Shown here: positions 16,412-26,423 of the stretch, in pieces | Layout of the letters: each line of letters opens with the position of its first letter | Position numbering within the stretch: the stretch's first letter is position 1 | NCBI GenBank assembly: GCA_964551335.1 | Contig: CAZKCO010000016.1 | Span: 1-64,000 of the forward strand | Source of the DNA: Tunicatimonas sp964551335 | GTDB taxonomy: Bacteria > Bacteroidota > Bacteroidia > Cytophagales > Cyclobacteriaceae | Direction of reading: 5' to 3' | DNA length: 64,000 bases | Program-made: the position numbers and the translations under genes | The notes under the pieces: generated by a model | What the model was told of the DNA's origin: nothing | Databases searched by the model: none | The model's input: the letters and a program-made list of their open reading frames with translations, nothing else

Positions 16412-16480
16412 AAATGGACAATTGACAATGGATAATGATTAATGACCATTTAACAATCGAGCAATAGAACCATTGAAACC
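16412..16480. repeat. ATTG/AATGG-rich repeat between ccmD and ccmE
   Basis: Low-complexity sequence with many short related words (GGACAATTGACAATGG, AATGATTAATGACC, CAATCGAGCAATAGAACC). The block ATCGAGCAATAGAAC (16456-16470) recurs with one mismatch at 45476-45490 before atpD. It looks like a family of small intergenic repeats. Confidence 0.4.
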
Positions 16481-16882
16481 ATGAAACTCAAGTATATTAT
16501 TGCACTAGTTGTAGTAGCCGTAGCCGTTACCATCATCATGTCTACCGCCGGAGACGCTAGCTCCTACGTCACCTTCGAAGACGCGCACGAAATGGCTGAG
16601 TCCGGTGATGCCAAAAATATTCACGTAGTGGGTACTCTTAAGAAAGATGCTCAAGGCGAAGTAGTAGGCGTTGAGCCTTCCGAAGATAAACTTTCTGTAT
16701 CATTTGTGATGGTAGATGAAAACAATAGAGAACAGCAAGTATTTTACAACGAACCTATGCCCGCTGATTTATTGCGCTCCGAGCAAGTGGTAGTCATTGG
16801 CTCCTACCGCAACGATTACTTTGTAGCGGATCAAGTATTACTAAAGTGCCCTTCTAAGTATCAGGAAGAAGAGATTAGCTAG
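16481..16882 (+). CDS. ccmE: Periplasmic heme chaperone CcmE, CxxxY variant
   Basis: 133 residues: one N-terminal membrane anchor (about 5-22) and a beta-barrel (OB-fold) periplasmic domain. CcmE binds heme covalently and hands it to CcmF for attachment to apocytochromes. In the well-studied enzymes the attachment site is a His in HxxxY; here the aligned segment is VLLKCPSKYQEEE, with Cys123 and Tyr127. This is the CxxxY form known from Desulfovibrio and archaea. The adjacent ccmC and ccmF support the assignment. It is followed 8 bp later by a Uma2 gene. Confidence 0.93.
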   Translation: MKLKYIIALVVVAVAVTIIMSTAGDASSYVTFEDAHEMAESGDAKNIHVVGTLKKDAQGEVVGVEPSEDKLSVSFVMVDENNREQQVFYNEPMPADLLRSEQVVVIGSYRNDYFVADQVLLKCPSKYQEEEIS

Positions 16883-16890
16883 CTGCTATT

Positions 16891-17484
16891 ATGAAATTCA
16901 CCAACCATTTATCTGTTTTGTCCATTGCTGACTATAATCAGTTAGAAGAAGAGAACGGTATTCGCTATGAATATCACGACGGTGAAGTGTTTGCAATGGC
17001 GGGGGCCGCAACGGATGTTGGTGAGCCTAAGCACAACGCTATAGCGGCCAACGTGTATCGTAGCTTAGGAAATATGCTACTTGAGCGAGACTGTAATGTT
17101 TTTAGTAGCGACCAAAGATATTGGATTGCCTCAGAGAATAAAGCTCTTTATCCTGATGCATCAGTAACTTGTGGGGAGATCGAACGTTCGGAAAAAGATT
17201 CTCGCGCACTAATCAATCCTATACTTCTCGTAGAAGTACTTTCTAAACGTACCGAAGGCTATGACCGGGGAGACAAACTAAAATACTATAGCACACTCAC
17301 GTCGTTGAAAGAGTACTTATTGATTGAACAGGTTCGTCCTAGCGTTCAGGTATATTACCGCGATTCGCCCAGTAATCTATGGAAAATGGCATGGGTTGAA
17401 GGTTCAGAATCATCGATCACACTGCAATCTTTAGGAGCAACTCTTCCGTTACGAGATCTTTACATAAAAACAGAAAATTTGTAG
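16891..17484 (+). CDS. Uma2 family (PD-(D/E)xK) putative endonuclease
   Basis: 197 residues of the Uma2/DUF820 family. The core begins RYEYHDGEVFAMAGA, with HNAIAANVYRSL as the second helix. Putative metal-binding and catalytic residues are Asp89 (YPDASV), Glu115 (LLVEVLS) and Lys129 (RGDKLKYY), followed by LKEYLLIEQ. It belongs to a different subgroup from the copy at 14820, which has PEPD and LAEVSD motifs. It is wedged between ccmE (8-bp gap) and ccmF (32-bp gap), in the same direction, so it is probably transcribed with the ccm genes. The word CTGCTAT precedes its start and also the start of ccmF, a weak sign of insertion. Confidence 0.9.
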   Translation: MKFTNHLSVLSIADYNQLEEENGIRYEYHDGEVFAMAGAATDVGEPKHNAIAANVYRSLGNMLLERDCNVFSSDQRYWIASENKALYPDASVTCGEIERSEKDSRALINPILLVEVLSKRTEGYDRGDKLKYYSTLTSLKEYLLIEQVRPSVQVYYRDSPSNLWKMAWVEGSESSITLQSLGATLPLRDLYIKTENL

Positions 17485-17516
17485 GCCGAAACCGGTGGAT
17501 ATAGAATAAGACTGCT

Positions 17517-20105
17517 ATGATTAATACCTTTATTGGCGACCTAGGCCATTTCTTTGTTATTTCTTCCTTTGTAACTTCATTAGTGGCGGCTTACGCGTAC
17601 ATTACCGCAACTGTAGAAACCGATGCAACCAAAGCTCAATCGTGGAAGCGTTTTGCCCGTATGGCTTTCTATGTACACGGTGGGCTGGTTATCGGAGTAG
17701 TTTTCAGCCTATTTTATATCATTTATAACCATCTGTTTGAGTATCACTACGCCTGGAGTCATTCTTCCCTTAGCCTCCCCGTGTACTATATGATCTCCTG
17801 CTTTTGGGAAGGGCAGGAAGGCAGCTTCCTCCTTTGGATCTTCTGGCACGTAATCTTGGGCGTAGTTCTAATCCGTACTAATCAGAAAACCGGTTGGGAA
17901 GCCCCGGTGATGGCAGTGTTTGCTTTAGTACAAGCCTTTTTAGCATCTATGATCCTGGGCACGGTAATTCCTGGTATCGAGCTTAAGATTGGTAGCTCAC
18001 CTTTTTTACTGCTGCGCGATGTGATGACTGATGCTCCAGTTTTTGCTATGAACCCGGACTTTCGTCCGGAAGATGGCACAGGTCTAAATCCATTACTGCA
18101 AAACTACTGGATGGTGATTCACCCGCCTACCCTATTCTTAGGTTTTGCCACCACGCTGGTTCCCTTTGCGTTTTGTATGGCCGGCGTTTGGCGAAAGCGA
18201 TACGAAAGCTGGATCAAGCCAGCGCTGCCCTGGGCCATTTTCTCCGCTGCTGTTCTTGGTTTAGGGATCATGATGGGTGCCTACTGGGCCTACGAAACCC
18301 TGAACTTTGGGGGCTATTGGAACTGGGACCCGGTAGAAAATGCCGTCTACATTCCCTGGTTGGTACTGGTAGCGAGCATCCATACGCTGATTATCTTTAA
18401 GAACAACGGTAGCGCGCTGAAGACTTCCATCGTGCTGGTCATCGCCACTTTTGTGCTGATTCTCTACAGCACTTTCTTAACCCGTAGCGGCATCCTCGGC
18501 AATGCCTCTGTCCATTCTTTTACCGATTTAGGATTATCAGGGCAGTTGCTTATCTATATGTTATTCTTTACGGTAGCTGCTATCGTGCTATCGGCTATTC
18601 GCTGGAAAGAGATTCCTACTTCGGAGAAGGAAGCTTCGGCTTACAGCCGGGAGTTCTGGATTTTTATCGGGGCTACTACGCTGTGCCTAATGGCGTTTCA
18701 GGTGCTGGTACCTACCTCTATTCCGGTCTATAATTCCATTATTGAATCCTTCGGGGGAGTATCTAACGTTGCGCCTCCGGCTGACCAGATTGGGTTCTAT
18801 ACTAAATTCCAGTTATGGTTTGCCATCGCCATCGCGCTGTTATCCGGTACCGGGCAGTTCTTTTTCTGGCGCAAGATGGACCCCCAGAAACTGAAGAGTG
18901 AACTGTCCGTTCCGCTGGTTATCACGCTTTTGGTGAGTGCTGCGGTTATGCTCATTGGCGGAGTTACCAATCCGGTGTACATTCTGCTGCTAACAGTTTC
19001 GGTGTATTCTATCGTGGCCAACGGCAAGATATTACTGCGCTTCGGTAGGGAAAACTTCCGATTATCGGGTGGGTCTATCTCCCACATTGGCGTAGCCATG
19101 ATCTTCATCGGTATTCTTTTCTCCTCCGGATACTCTAACGTGGTTTCCATCAATGAATCGGGGCTACTCATCTTCAAGGATGATCCCGCTAACGAAAACC
19201 TGGAAAACACTCTGCTCTGGATTAACGAGCCCCGCAATATGGATGAGTACGAACTGATCTACAAGGGTCAGCGAGTAGATGCCCACAATGTGCCGGTTTA
19301 CGTAGAGAAAGATTTATTGCGACCTACTGAAACACCATTTTTGACAGTAGCAGTTGCTGATTTTTCACACGAAGGAACGAAGTACTTTGCAAAAGGCGAT
19401 ACGGTGCAAATTCATCCGGAGAATACTTACCACGAGGTGCAGTACACCCACCGTGAGACTGGTAAGCAGTTTACGCTGTACCCCCGCTCGCAGGTAAATC
19501 CTAATATGGGATTAATCGCCTCTCCCGATATCCGGCGTACTTTAGGCAAAGACCTGTATACCCACGTATCGGCTATTCCTCCTACGGCGGAGGAAAAAGA
19601 ATGGGCCGAAATGGAAGAGATGGAAGTACGCATGGGTGAGCAGTTTTTCGCCAACGATTATGTAGCTAAACTCCTGAAGATTGAGCGCGTTGATCAGATT
19701 GAAGGGGTAGAGCTGAACGAAGGTGACTTGGCGGTAGAAGCTCACATCCAGGTAATGGGGGGCGTAGAGGAATACACGCTCAAACCTATCTACTTAATTC
19801 GTGATCGTATGGTAGGCCGCATACCCGATACCTCGCACGAGTTGGGTCTTCGTTTAACCTTACTCAACATTGTGCCTGATGAGAATAAATTCGTGCTGGG
19901 CATGGAGACTACTCAAAAGGAGTATATTGTGCTGAAAGCTATTGAAAAGCCTTTGATCAATGTGCTCTGGATTGGTACGCTACTGCTGATGTTCGGTTTT
20001 GGAGTAGCTACTTACCGTCGCTACCAGGATTATCGTAAACCGGCTAAAAAAGCAGCTTCACCTCCTAAACCGCAAAAGCCAAAGGGCAAGCCGGTTTCGG
20101 TTTAG
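17517..20105 (+). CDS. ccmF: Cytochrome c heme lyase subunit CcmF
   Basis: 862 residues, longer than the usual 650. It is a polytopic protein that ligates heme to apocytochrome c at the periplasmic face. The N-terminal CcmF signature SLPVYYMISCFWEGQEGSFL and the WWD heme-handling motif GGYWNWDPVENAVY are clear, with His residues in MVIHPPTLF and in VASIHT suited to heme ligation. After the last of the helix bundle (about residue 545) comes a large periplasmic domain (about 550-815), a final helix (about 818-835) and a Lys/Pro-rich tail. The enlarged periplasmic domain accounts for the extra length. ccmG and ccmH, which reduce the apocytochrome in E. coli, are absent from the window. Confidence 0.94.
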   Translation: MINTFIGDLGHFFVISSFVTSLVAAYAYITATVETDATKAQSWKRFARMAFYVHGGLVIGVVFSLFYIIYNHLFEYHYAWSHSSLSLPVYYMISCFWEGQEGSFLLWIFWHVILGVVLIRTNQKTGWEAPVMAVFALVQAFLASMILGTVIPGIELKIGSSPFLLLRDVMTDAPVFAMNPDFRPEDGTGLNPLLQNYWMVIHPPTLFLGFATTLVPFAFCMAGVWRKRYESWIKPALPWAIFSAAVLGLGIMMGAYWAYETLNFGGYWNWDPVENAVYIPWLVLVASIHTLIIFKNNGSALKTSIVLVIATFVLILYSTFLTRSGILGNASVHSFTDLGLSGQLLIYMLFFTVAAIVLSAIRWKEIPTSEKEASAYSREFWIFIGATTLCLMAFQVLVPTSIPVYNSIIESFGGVSNVAPPADQIGFYTKFQLWFAIAIALLSGTGQFFFWRKMDPQKLKSELSVPLVITLLVSAAVMLIGGVTNPVYILLLTVSVYSIVANGKILLRFGRENFRLSGGSISHIGVAMIFIGILFSSGYSNVVSINESGLLIFKDDPANENLENTLLWINEPRNMDEYELIYKGQRVDAHNVPVYVEKDLLRPTETPFLTVAVADFSHEGTKYFAKGDTVQIHPENTYHEVQYTHRETGKQFTLYPRSQVNPNMGLIASPDIRRTLGKDLYTHVSAIPPTAEEKEWAEMEEMEVRMGEQFFANDYVAKLLKIERVDQIEGVELNEGDLAVEAHIQVMGGVEEYTLKPIYLIRDRMVGRIPDTSHELGLRLTLLNIVPDENKFVLGMETTQKEYIVLKAIEKPLINVLWIGTLLLMFGFGVATYRRYQDYRKPAKKAASPPKPQKPKGKPVSV

Positions 20106-20131
20106 TGGAATAGAATCTTTCTCCAGGCGAA

Positions 20132-23100
20132 TCAGGGTAGTGGTAATGCTAGTTTGCCTTGATTTGCTAGGAGAATCACAACTTCTTGATTGTTTCTAGC
20201 TACGATCACAACCGGTTTTTTTTCTAGGGCAATAAGAGCCATACCGCGTATTTCGCCGCTAATGAATACTCCGCTTTCTAAAGTACTCAATGCCTGAAAG
20301 CCACCTTGCCCGTTGTTTACCAGACACCAGCCGAAACTGGCATCATACCGGCCCTGCTTGGGTCCTACTGCGTAAGCATTACCTCCTAACAATAAATCCA
20401 TAGCGCCATCCTGATTAACATCGATAGGCAAAATAGATTTGATGGGAGACAACTGGGCTTGGGGCGGCAGGTCTACTACTTCAAAGTTTCCTGCTCCTTG
20501 ATTGATAATCATCGCCGAGGCGAAATGGCCAGCCTTCTTTTCCAAAGCTCCTTCCAAAAGTTCTCTTCCGAAAATATCTTCAACGGTTTGATCAGCAAAC
20601 TCAGCATAGCCCGCGTATTTCTTTCGCAATGAGGGCATTTGCTTAGTAAGCTCGTCTTTAGTGGCAAAAGGAGATTCCCGACCGTTCTTATAAAAGCTCA
20701 GAATCTGCTCGGTGTTACCGTTTTGGTCAAAATCATGAACGTAGAGCTTGGCCGGTTCGTCGGCGTCGGCCTGAATAACAGAGTTGAGTCCGAGATTACC
20801 GGCAATCAAATCCTCATCACCATCATTATCTATATCAACCGCTTCGATACAATTCCACCAGCCAGCGGAATTAGCCAATCCACCAGGATGTACCTGGGTG
20901 AGTTTTGACCCCTCGTTCCGAAATATGCTAATAGGCATCCATTCGCCCACTACGATTAAATCTTTCTTTCCATCCTGATCGTAATCAGTCCAAACAGCAT
21001 CGGTCACCATGCCCGCTGTTTTCAACTGGGGCGCATGCTCTTCGGTTATATTCCGGAAGTAGCCGGAACCATCGTTTTCTAATAAGCAGCTAACCGGGTT
21101 GATGCCGTAGCGGCCGGTTACTACCCGACTGCCCACAAACAGGTCAATGTCTCCGTCAGCGTCAAAATCGTGGGGAGCGATGCAGGAGGTATTGTTTAGC
21201 ATAGGCGGCAGTGCTTCCTCCATCCACGAGAACTGACCGTCACCGTCATTAATATACAGGCGATCTCGCAGGGGGTTGTTCGTGAATTCGTTGCCCGCCG
21301 AGCCTACGTATAGATCCAGATCACCGTCGCCGTCTACGTCAATAAATTCCGCCGCTACATCTTCCGAAATAATACTGTTTCGCCACAACGATTGATTGCT
21401 CGGAAGGAAAGTACCATCTGGCTCCTGTAGCAACAAAGCACTCATCTGGTTAGTAGCACCACCTAAAAATACATCGTCCAACCCATCACCATTTACATCG
21501 CCGGTAGCTAAGGCTGGTCCTTCCCGCGATAGCAGATACGGCATGAGCGGCTCCTGGGTAATATCAGAAAATTGATTTTCTCTATGACTAAAGTTGATAC
21601 TAGGCTCAGCTTGTACTTCAAACCAGGGATCCGGTTTGGGAGGGTATTCTGAAGCTGGTTGTGCATCCTCCTGATTCAATACTAAGACTTGATCGCCCGC
21701 CACGTCTACTAGGCTTTGCTTACGCCCACCGGGCCACCTTATTACTAGAGAATCAATATAAGAAATCTCGCCCAGACCAAAATGTAATACAGGTGCTACC
21801 GAGGATTGAAAGCCGCGGGTAGGAAATAATTCTTGATACTGAATATTTTCATTCTGGTAGAGCCACACTTTTGCTCCTACACCAAACCGGTTTTTACCCG
21901 CGCCCTTGAGCCGCACTTGCAGAAAATGATGATCATTCTGAGCACAAGCATTATTCCGATAGATAAATGCGGATGCATTCACATTGTTGACGATTAAGTC
22001 CAAATCACCGTCGTTATCCAGATCAGCGTAAGCTGCTCCGTTTGAGAAGCCAGACTGACCTAACCCCCACTCATCTGCCCTATTGGCGAAAGTCAAGTTA
22101 CGCTGGTTTTGGTAGCTGTAGTTAGCAATAGCTTCGGAGGGCATTTTGTCAATTAACCCTCTATTCTCACTGGAGATTCCACCTCGCAATCCGGTCTGGA
22201 TTTCGGTATTAGAGATATATTTAATGTAATCTAAATTGTTAGGTCGGCGAAGAATACCGTTGGTTACGTACAGATCCTTCCAGCCATCGTTATCCAGGTC
22301 CGCCCACAACGCCGACCAGCTCCAGTCCGTAGCAGCAATACCCGCGTACTGTCCAATTTCCCGGAAGGCGTAGGTAACTTTATTACTATCGCTAGTAGAA
22401 CGAATTACGGGAGTATTCAACTGAAGATTATTACGAGCGTACTGATGGTTGTAGCCGTAGTTTAGCTTATACTGAAAAATATCGTAAGGATCTTCTCCCG
22501 CCGAGATTTTCAGCACCCGTTCGTCTTCCGGCTTCATATCCAGCGTCAGGATATCCGGGTAGGAATCGTTATTAAAATCAGCGATATCGCTACCCATAGA
22601 AAAGCGGCTGGTATGGCCGATTATTTCTTCTAGCTGCTCGGCGAATGTGCCATCACCATTATTGATATAGAGATAATCGTTCTCGTGAAAGTCATTAGCC
22701 ACGTAGATATCCGGGAAACCATCTAAGTTAATATCGGTTATCGAGGCACTTAGTCCGTAGCCGACAATACTTCGGTAAATTCCCGTTTCTCCGCTGACAT
22801 CCACGAATACACCATTGTTATTCTGCAAAAGCTTATCACCGTATTTGCTAGGCTTGCGGCCTTTGGCTACGGGTACGTAGGTGTCGGGGGAATGAACCGT
22901 ATGGTTCAACAGATAAACGTCGAGATCATTATCCAGGTCATAATCGAAAAAATAAGCTTGGGTAGCGAAGCTCTGCTCGGCCAAACCATAGGCTGTGGCC
23001 TGCTCAACGAAAACCGGATAGCCTCGGCTAGTATCGGCCTGATTGATATATAATTGGCTATATCCGGTCACCCCTTCGTGTTCTCCGAGCTGAGATACAT

Positions 23101-23494
23101 AGATATCGAGCCATCCATCGCCGTTTACATCGGCCATTGTCACTCCGGTAGCCCAACCCGGCAGCCCCGCCACTTCCGCCGCTTCGGTTACGTCTTCAAA
23201 GCGAAAATTACCAAGGTTCAGGTAGAGTTTATTGGGTAATTCGTTGGCCGTAAAATACAGGTCGACTAAGCCATCGTTGTTCACATCGCCAGCAGCTACT
23301 CCCCCACCATTGTAATAGTACAGATAGTTAAGAATATTGAAAGTATCACTTTCTGATAGCTGATTCTCAAACTCAATTCCGGTATCGGAAGGGGAAAGGA
23401 GCGTAAACAAGGTATCCTCTGTTTTTTCCGGTATGCAGGTCGTGAGCACACTCATCATACCTGCCAAACAAAGCACTCTATACATCCACTGCAT
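20132..23494 (-). CDS. FG-GAP/VCBS repeat lipoprotein with ASPIC-UnbV domain (copy 1)
   Basis: A 1120-residue outer-membrane or surface lipoprotein (lipobox LTTC, Cys20 from the ATG at 23494). It carries two runs of FG-GAP/VCBS repeats with calcium-loop motifs of the DxNxDGxxD kind (for example DVNGDGWLDIYV, DLDNDGDLDLIV), predicted to form beta-propellers at about residues 50-520 and 640-1010. Between them lies an ASPIC/UnbV domain with RFGVGAKVWLYQ, FQSSVAPVLHFGLG and VIRWPGG. Relatives (CRTAC1-like) are common next to SusCD systems in Bacteroidota; their ligand is unknown, and binding or presentation at the cell surface is inferred. It is the most divergent of the three copies and stands apart from the other two, divergent from the TonB receptor gene at 23697. 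Confidence 0.88.
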   Translation of the reverse strand: MQWMYRVLCLAGMMSVLTTCIPEKTEDTLFTLLSPSDTGIEFENQLSESDTFNILNYLYYYNGGGVAAGDVNNDGLVDLYFTANELPNKLYLNLGNFRFEDVTEAAEVAGLPGWATGVTMADVNGDGWLDIYVSQLGEHEGVTGYSQLYINQADTSRGYPVFVEQATAYGLAEQSFATQAYFFDYDLDNDLDVYLLNHTVHSPDTYVPVAKGRKPSKYGDKLLQNNNGVFVDVSGETGIYRSIVGYGLSASITDINLDGFPDIYVANDFHENDYLYINNGDGTFAEQLEEIIGHTSRFSMGSDIADFNNDSYPDILTLDMKPEDERVLKISAGEDPYDIFQYKLNYGYNHQYARNNLQLNTPVIRSTSDSNKVTYAFREIGQYAGIAATDWSWSALWADLDNDGWKDLYVTNGILRRPNNLDYIKYISNTEIQTGLRGGISSENRGLIDKMPSEAIANYSYQNQRNLTFANRADEWGLGQSGFSNGAAYADLDNDGDLDLIVNNVNASAFIYRNNACAQNDHHFLQVRLKGAGKNRFGVGAKVWLYQNENIQYQELFPTRGFQSSVAPVLHFGLGEISYIDSLVIRWPGGRKQSLVDVAGDQVLVLNQEDAQPASEYPPKPDPWFEVQAEPSINFSHRENQFSDITQEPLMPYLLSREGPALATGDVNGDGLDDVFLGGATNQMSALLLQEPDGTFLPSNQSLWRNSIISEDVAAEFIDVDGDGDLDLYVGSAGNEFTNNPLRDRLYINDGDGQFSWMEEALPPMLNNTSCIAPHDFDADGDIDLFVGSRVVTGRYGINPVSCLLENDGSGYFRNITEEHAPQLKTAGMVTDAVWTDYDQDGKKDLIVVGEWMPISIFRNEGSKLTQVHPGGLANSAGWWNCIEAVDIDNDGDEDLIAGNLGLNSVIQADADEPAKLYVHDFDQNGNTEQILSFYKNGRESPFATKDELTKQMPSLRKKYAGYAEFADQTVEDIFGRELLEGALEKKAGHFASAMIINQGAGNFEVVDLPPQAQLSPIKSILPIDVNQDGAMDLLLGGNAYAVGPKQGRYDASFGWCLVNNGQGGFQALSTLESGVFISGEIRGMALIALEKKPVVIVARNNQEVVILLANQGKLALPLP

Positions 23495-23696
23495 GATCAA
23501 GAAACACTACATCGAGACAAATAATTTGACGGAGTGTCGGGCTAAGTATATTATATGGGATAAATTTAGAGTATCTTCTCGCTCTTGCTATTCTTAAATA
23601 AACATTCACCCACAAATCTACACATTTTCGTAATTTACATCTGGCTCAGTTTAACAACCATTACCCTTTAAATGGTGTCATCTATACAAAGCTGCT

Positions 23697-26423
23697 TTGA
23701 GAGTTTTTATTTTTAGCCCACTCTATTTATTACTGATAATCAGTTACGCTGCGCATAGTCAGGCTAGCGGTGATATTGAAATTAACGAGCAGTTTAGCAG
23801 CGCTACTCTCATTGAGATATTAGATACAGTAGACGAGAAATACCCTATTGATTTTTACTACAAAGCCGAATGGATTCCGGAAAAAAAATATAGCATCCAA
23901 TTTCAGCAGACTTCGCTTCCGAAAGTATTAAGCCAGTTATTTCAGGATACGGAATTAAGCTTTATCCCTTACAGTAATTACGCTATCGTTATTGCCCCCG
24001 AACAAGAGCTCACCCAAGAGTTTACCCAGGAATATTTCGTCAATAAGAATCAAGCATCCGAACTAGAAGGACCGGCAGAATACGAAATACTTACGTTAGG
24101 AGATTCGGCTAAGATCTCTCCAAACGAGAATGCTACTATTTTCGGAAAAATAACCGATGCAGTGACGGGCGAGGCGCTACTGGGTGCTACCCTGTATATA
24201 GAAGATCTCGAAATTTCGTTAGCCTCTGACGTAGAAGGAAAGTTCCGTATGAGCGCTCCGGTAGGAGTTTATCTGGCACAAATCAGGTTTGTAGGCTATG
24301 AACCCATGTCACAGTATGTTCGGATACTAAGCAGTCAGTCGTGGAATATTGACCTTTTACCCGAAGCATTTGAATTGAATGAAGTCATTGTCCGGGATGA
24401 AACGGACAATAGCAATGTTACCTCAGTTCAGGCGGGAATAGAGAAGCTGAGTATTCAGCAAATTAAACAGCTACCTGCTTTTTTGGGGGAGGCCGATGTG
24501 ATTAAAAGCTTGCTTACTCTGCCAGGAGTCAGTACAATTGGGGAAGGAGCTAGCGGGTTTAATGTGAGAGGTGGCACTATTGGTCAGAATCTGATAATGC
24601 AGGATGAAGCGCTAATTTTTAACGCTTCTCATGCTTTGGGCTTTTTCTCGGTATTCAACTCTGATGCTATTCGGGAAGTGGTGCTGTATAAGGGAGCCAT
24701 TCCGGCTCAGTACGGTGGAAGATTGTCTTCGGTGCTAGATGTTAAGTTGAAGGGAAGTAACTACGATGAGTTTAAAGGCAAAGGAGGTATAGGGTTAGTG
24801 GCCAGTCGGCTGCTGTTAGAGGGGCCTATCGTCCGAGATAAAACTTCCTTCATGATTGGGGCGAGATCTTCCTACTCCAATTGGATACTGCGCGTAATGC
24901 GAAATCCTGATATAAAAAACAGTGCAGCATTTTTCTACGATATTAATGCTAAGGTTACTCATCGGTACGGTGCTGGCAACTCGCTGGCCTTATCGTACTA
25001 CCAAAGCTACGACAACTTCCGATACTCCGATCAGTTCGGTTTTTCCTGGGGTGCTCAAACCCTTAATCTTACCTGGAATCAGATATTTTCCCCTAACGTA
25101 TCCTCCTCGTTGGTAGCTGGTTACGGAAACACCATTAATGAGTCTTACACCCCAGAAGGTACCGATGCCTCTACGTTACAGAACGGTCCGACCTACTATA
25201 AGGTAAAACAAAACTTTTTCCTTACTCCTTTCGAACGGCACGACATAAACGCCGGGTTCGAGTGGGTGCGCTACCGCTCTTTGCCTGAAACGATTGAAAA
25301 GAGAGGAGACATATCAGAAGTGAGTTCCCAGGAAATAGAAAAAGACGACGGGCAGGAATTTGCCTGGTACGTGAATGATGAATTTACCCTGAACGATAGG
25401 ATCTCATTGGGACTGGGACTGCGATATTCTTTGTACCATCAAATAGGCCCATCTACCGTTTACGCTTATGCTCCGGGAGTTCCCCGCCAGCCATCTAGTA
25501 TTGTAGATTCTACCTTTTACGGCTCGGGAGAAATTATTCAGACCTACAGTGGATGGGAGCCTCGCTTATCAATGAAAGTAAATCTTACGGCCAACAGTTC
25601 GGTAAAACTGAGCTACAACCGTCTGTATCAGTATCTTCATCTAATCTCTAACACTACGGCGGCGGTTCCGGTAGACATTTGGCAGGTGAGCAATACCTAC
25701 ATTCCGCCCCAGAGCGCTAATAATTATTCAGCCGGGTATTTTCAGAATTTTCGAAACAATAAATGGGAGACCTCGGTAGAGTTTTTCTATCGAGATATTC
25801 AAAACGTAGTGGAGTATAAAGACCTTCCGCAATTGTTGCTGAACCCATATATTGAAACCGAAACCCTTACCGGTATTGGTAGAGCTTACGGAGCCGAACT
25901 ATCCATAAAAAGAATGAAAGGGCTTACTACCGGATGGCTGTCTTACACTTATTCTCGTTCGTTGAGCAAGGTAAACGGCAGCACTTCAGAGGAATCTATC
26001 AATCAAGGAGATTGGTTTCCGGCCAACTTCGATCAACCCCATAATCTTAACGTCTCTTTGAGTGTGCAAGCCAGCCGCCGAAGCCGATTTTCCTTCAACT
26101 TTACCTATAACACCGGCCGACCCATTTCAGCGCCAGTAGCTGACTACCGATTAGGAACAACGGTAGTTCCTCATTTCTCGGAAAGAAATCAGTTCCGAAT
26201 CCCGGACTATCATCGTCTAGATGTTTCCTATACAGTCGATAGTAATATTGTTCGGCGGAGTTTCTTCAAGGGAAGTTTCACCTTCTCGATTTATAATCTC
26301 TACTCCCGGGATAACGCGTTTTCTATCTTTTTTAGAAGAGACCTACAGAGTACGGCCAATGCCTTTAAACTATCGGTACTGGGCAGTGCTTTTCCGGCAA
26401 TCACTTATAATTTTGAGTTTTGA
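23697..26423 (+). CDS. TonB-dependent receptor with STN and carboxypeptidase-like domains
   Basis: 908 residues. There is a signal peptide (about 1-22), an STN-like domain (about 30-105) of the kind that senses or signals in regulated TonB receptors, a carboxypeptidase-regulatory-like beta domain (about 148-225, GKITDAVTGEALLGATLYIE), a plug (about 245-355, with GFNVRGGTIGQNLIM and GAIPAQYGGRLSSVLDV) and a beta-barrel to the C-terminus (final Phe). It takes up an unidentified substrate across the outer membrane. The start appears to be TTG at 23697: no in-frame ATG precedes the signal peptide, and an in-frame stop lies 45 bp upstream. The DUF4249 gene follows immediately, a typical pairing. 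No FecR or sigma gene is adjacent. Confidence 0.9.
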   Translation: MRVFIFSPLYLLLIISYAAHSQASGDIEINEQFSSATLIEILDTVDEKYPIDFYYKAEWIPEKKYSIQFQQTSLPKVLSQLFQDTELSFIPYSNYAIVIAPEQELTQEFTQEYFVNKNQASELEGPAEYEILTLGDSAKISPNENATIFGKITDAVTGEALLGATLYIEDLEISLASDVEGKFRMSAPVGVYLAQIRFVGYEPMSQYVRILSSQSWNIDLLPEAFELNEVIVRDETDNSNVTSVQAGIEKLSIQQIKQLPAFLGEADVIKSLLTLPGVSTIGEGASGFNVRGGTIGQNLIMQDEALIFNASHALGFFSVFNSDAIREVVLYKGAIPAQYGGRLSSVLDVKLKGSNYDEFKGKGGIGLVASRLLLEGPIVRDKTSFMIGARSSYSNWILRVMRNPDIKNSAAFFYDINAKVTHRYGAGNSLALSYYQSYDNFRYSDQFGFSWGAQTLNLTWNQIFSPNVSSSLVAGYGNTINESYTPEGTDASTLQNGPTYYKVKQNFFLTPFERHDINAGFEWVRYRSLPETIEKRGDISEVSSQEIEKDDGQEFAWYVNDEFTLNDRISLGLGLRYSLYHQIGPSTVYAYAPGVPRQPSSIVDSTFYGSGEIIQTYSGWEPRLSMKVNLTANSSVKLSYNRLYQYLHLISNTTAAVPVDIWQVSNTYIPPQSANNYSAGYFQNFRNNKWETSVEFFYRDIQNVVEYKDLPQLLLNPYIETETLTGIGRAYGAELSIKRMKGLTTGWLSYTYSRSLSKVNGSTSEESINQGDWFPANFDQPHNLNVSLSVQASRRSRFSFNFTYNTGRPISAPVADYRLGTTVVPHFSERNQFRIPDYHRLDVSYTVDSNIVRRSFFKGSFTFSIYNLYSRDNAFSIFFRRDLQSTANAFKLSVLGSAFPAITYNFEF

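Noticed and set aside
16412..16480. CRISPR-like repeats between ccmD and ccmE
   Set aside because: Short words repeat irregularly with no constant repeat or spacer length.
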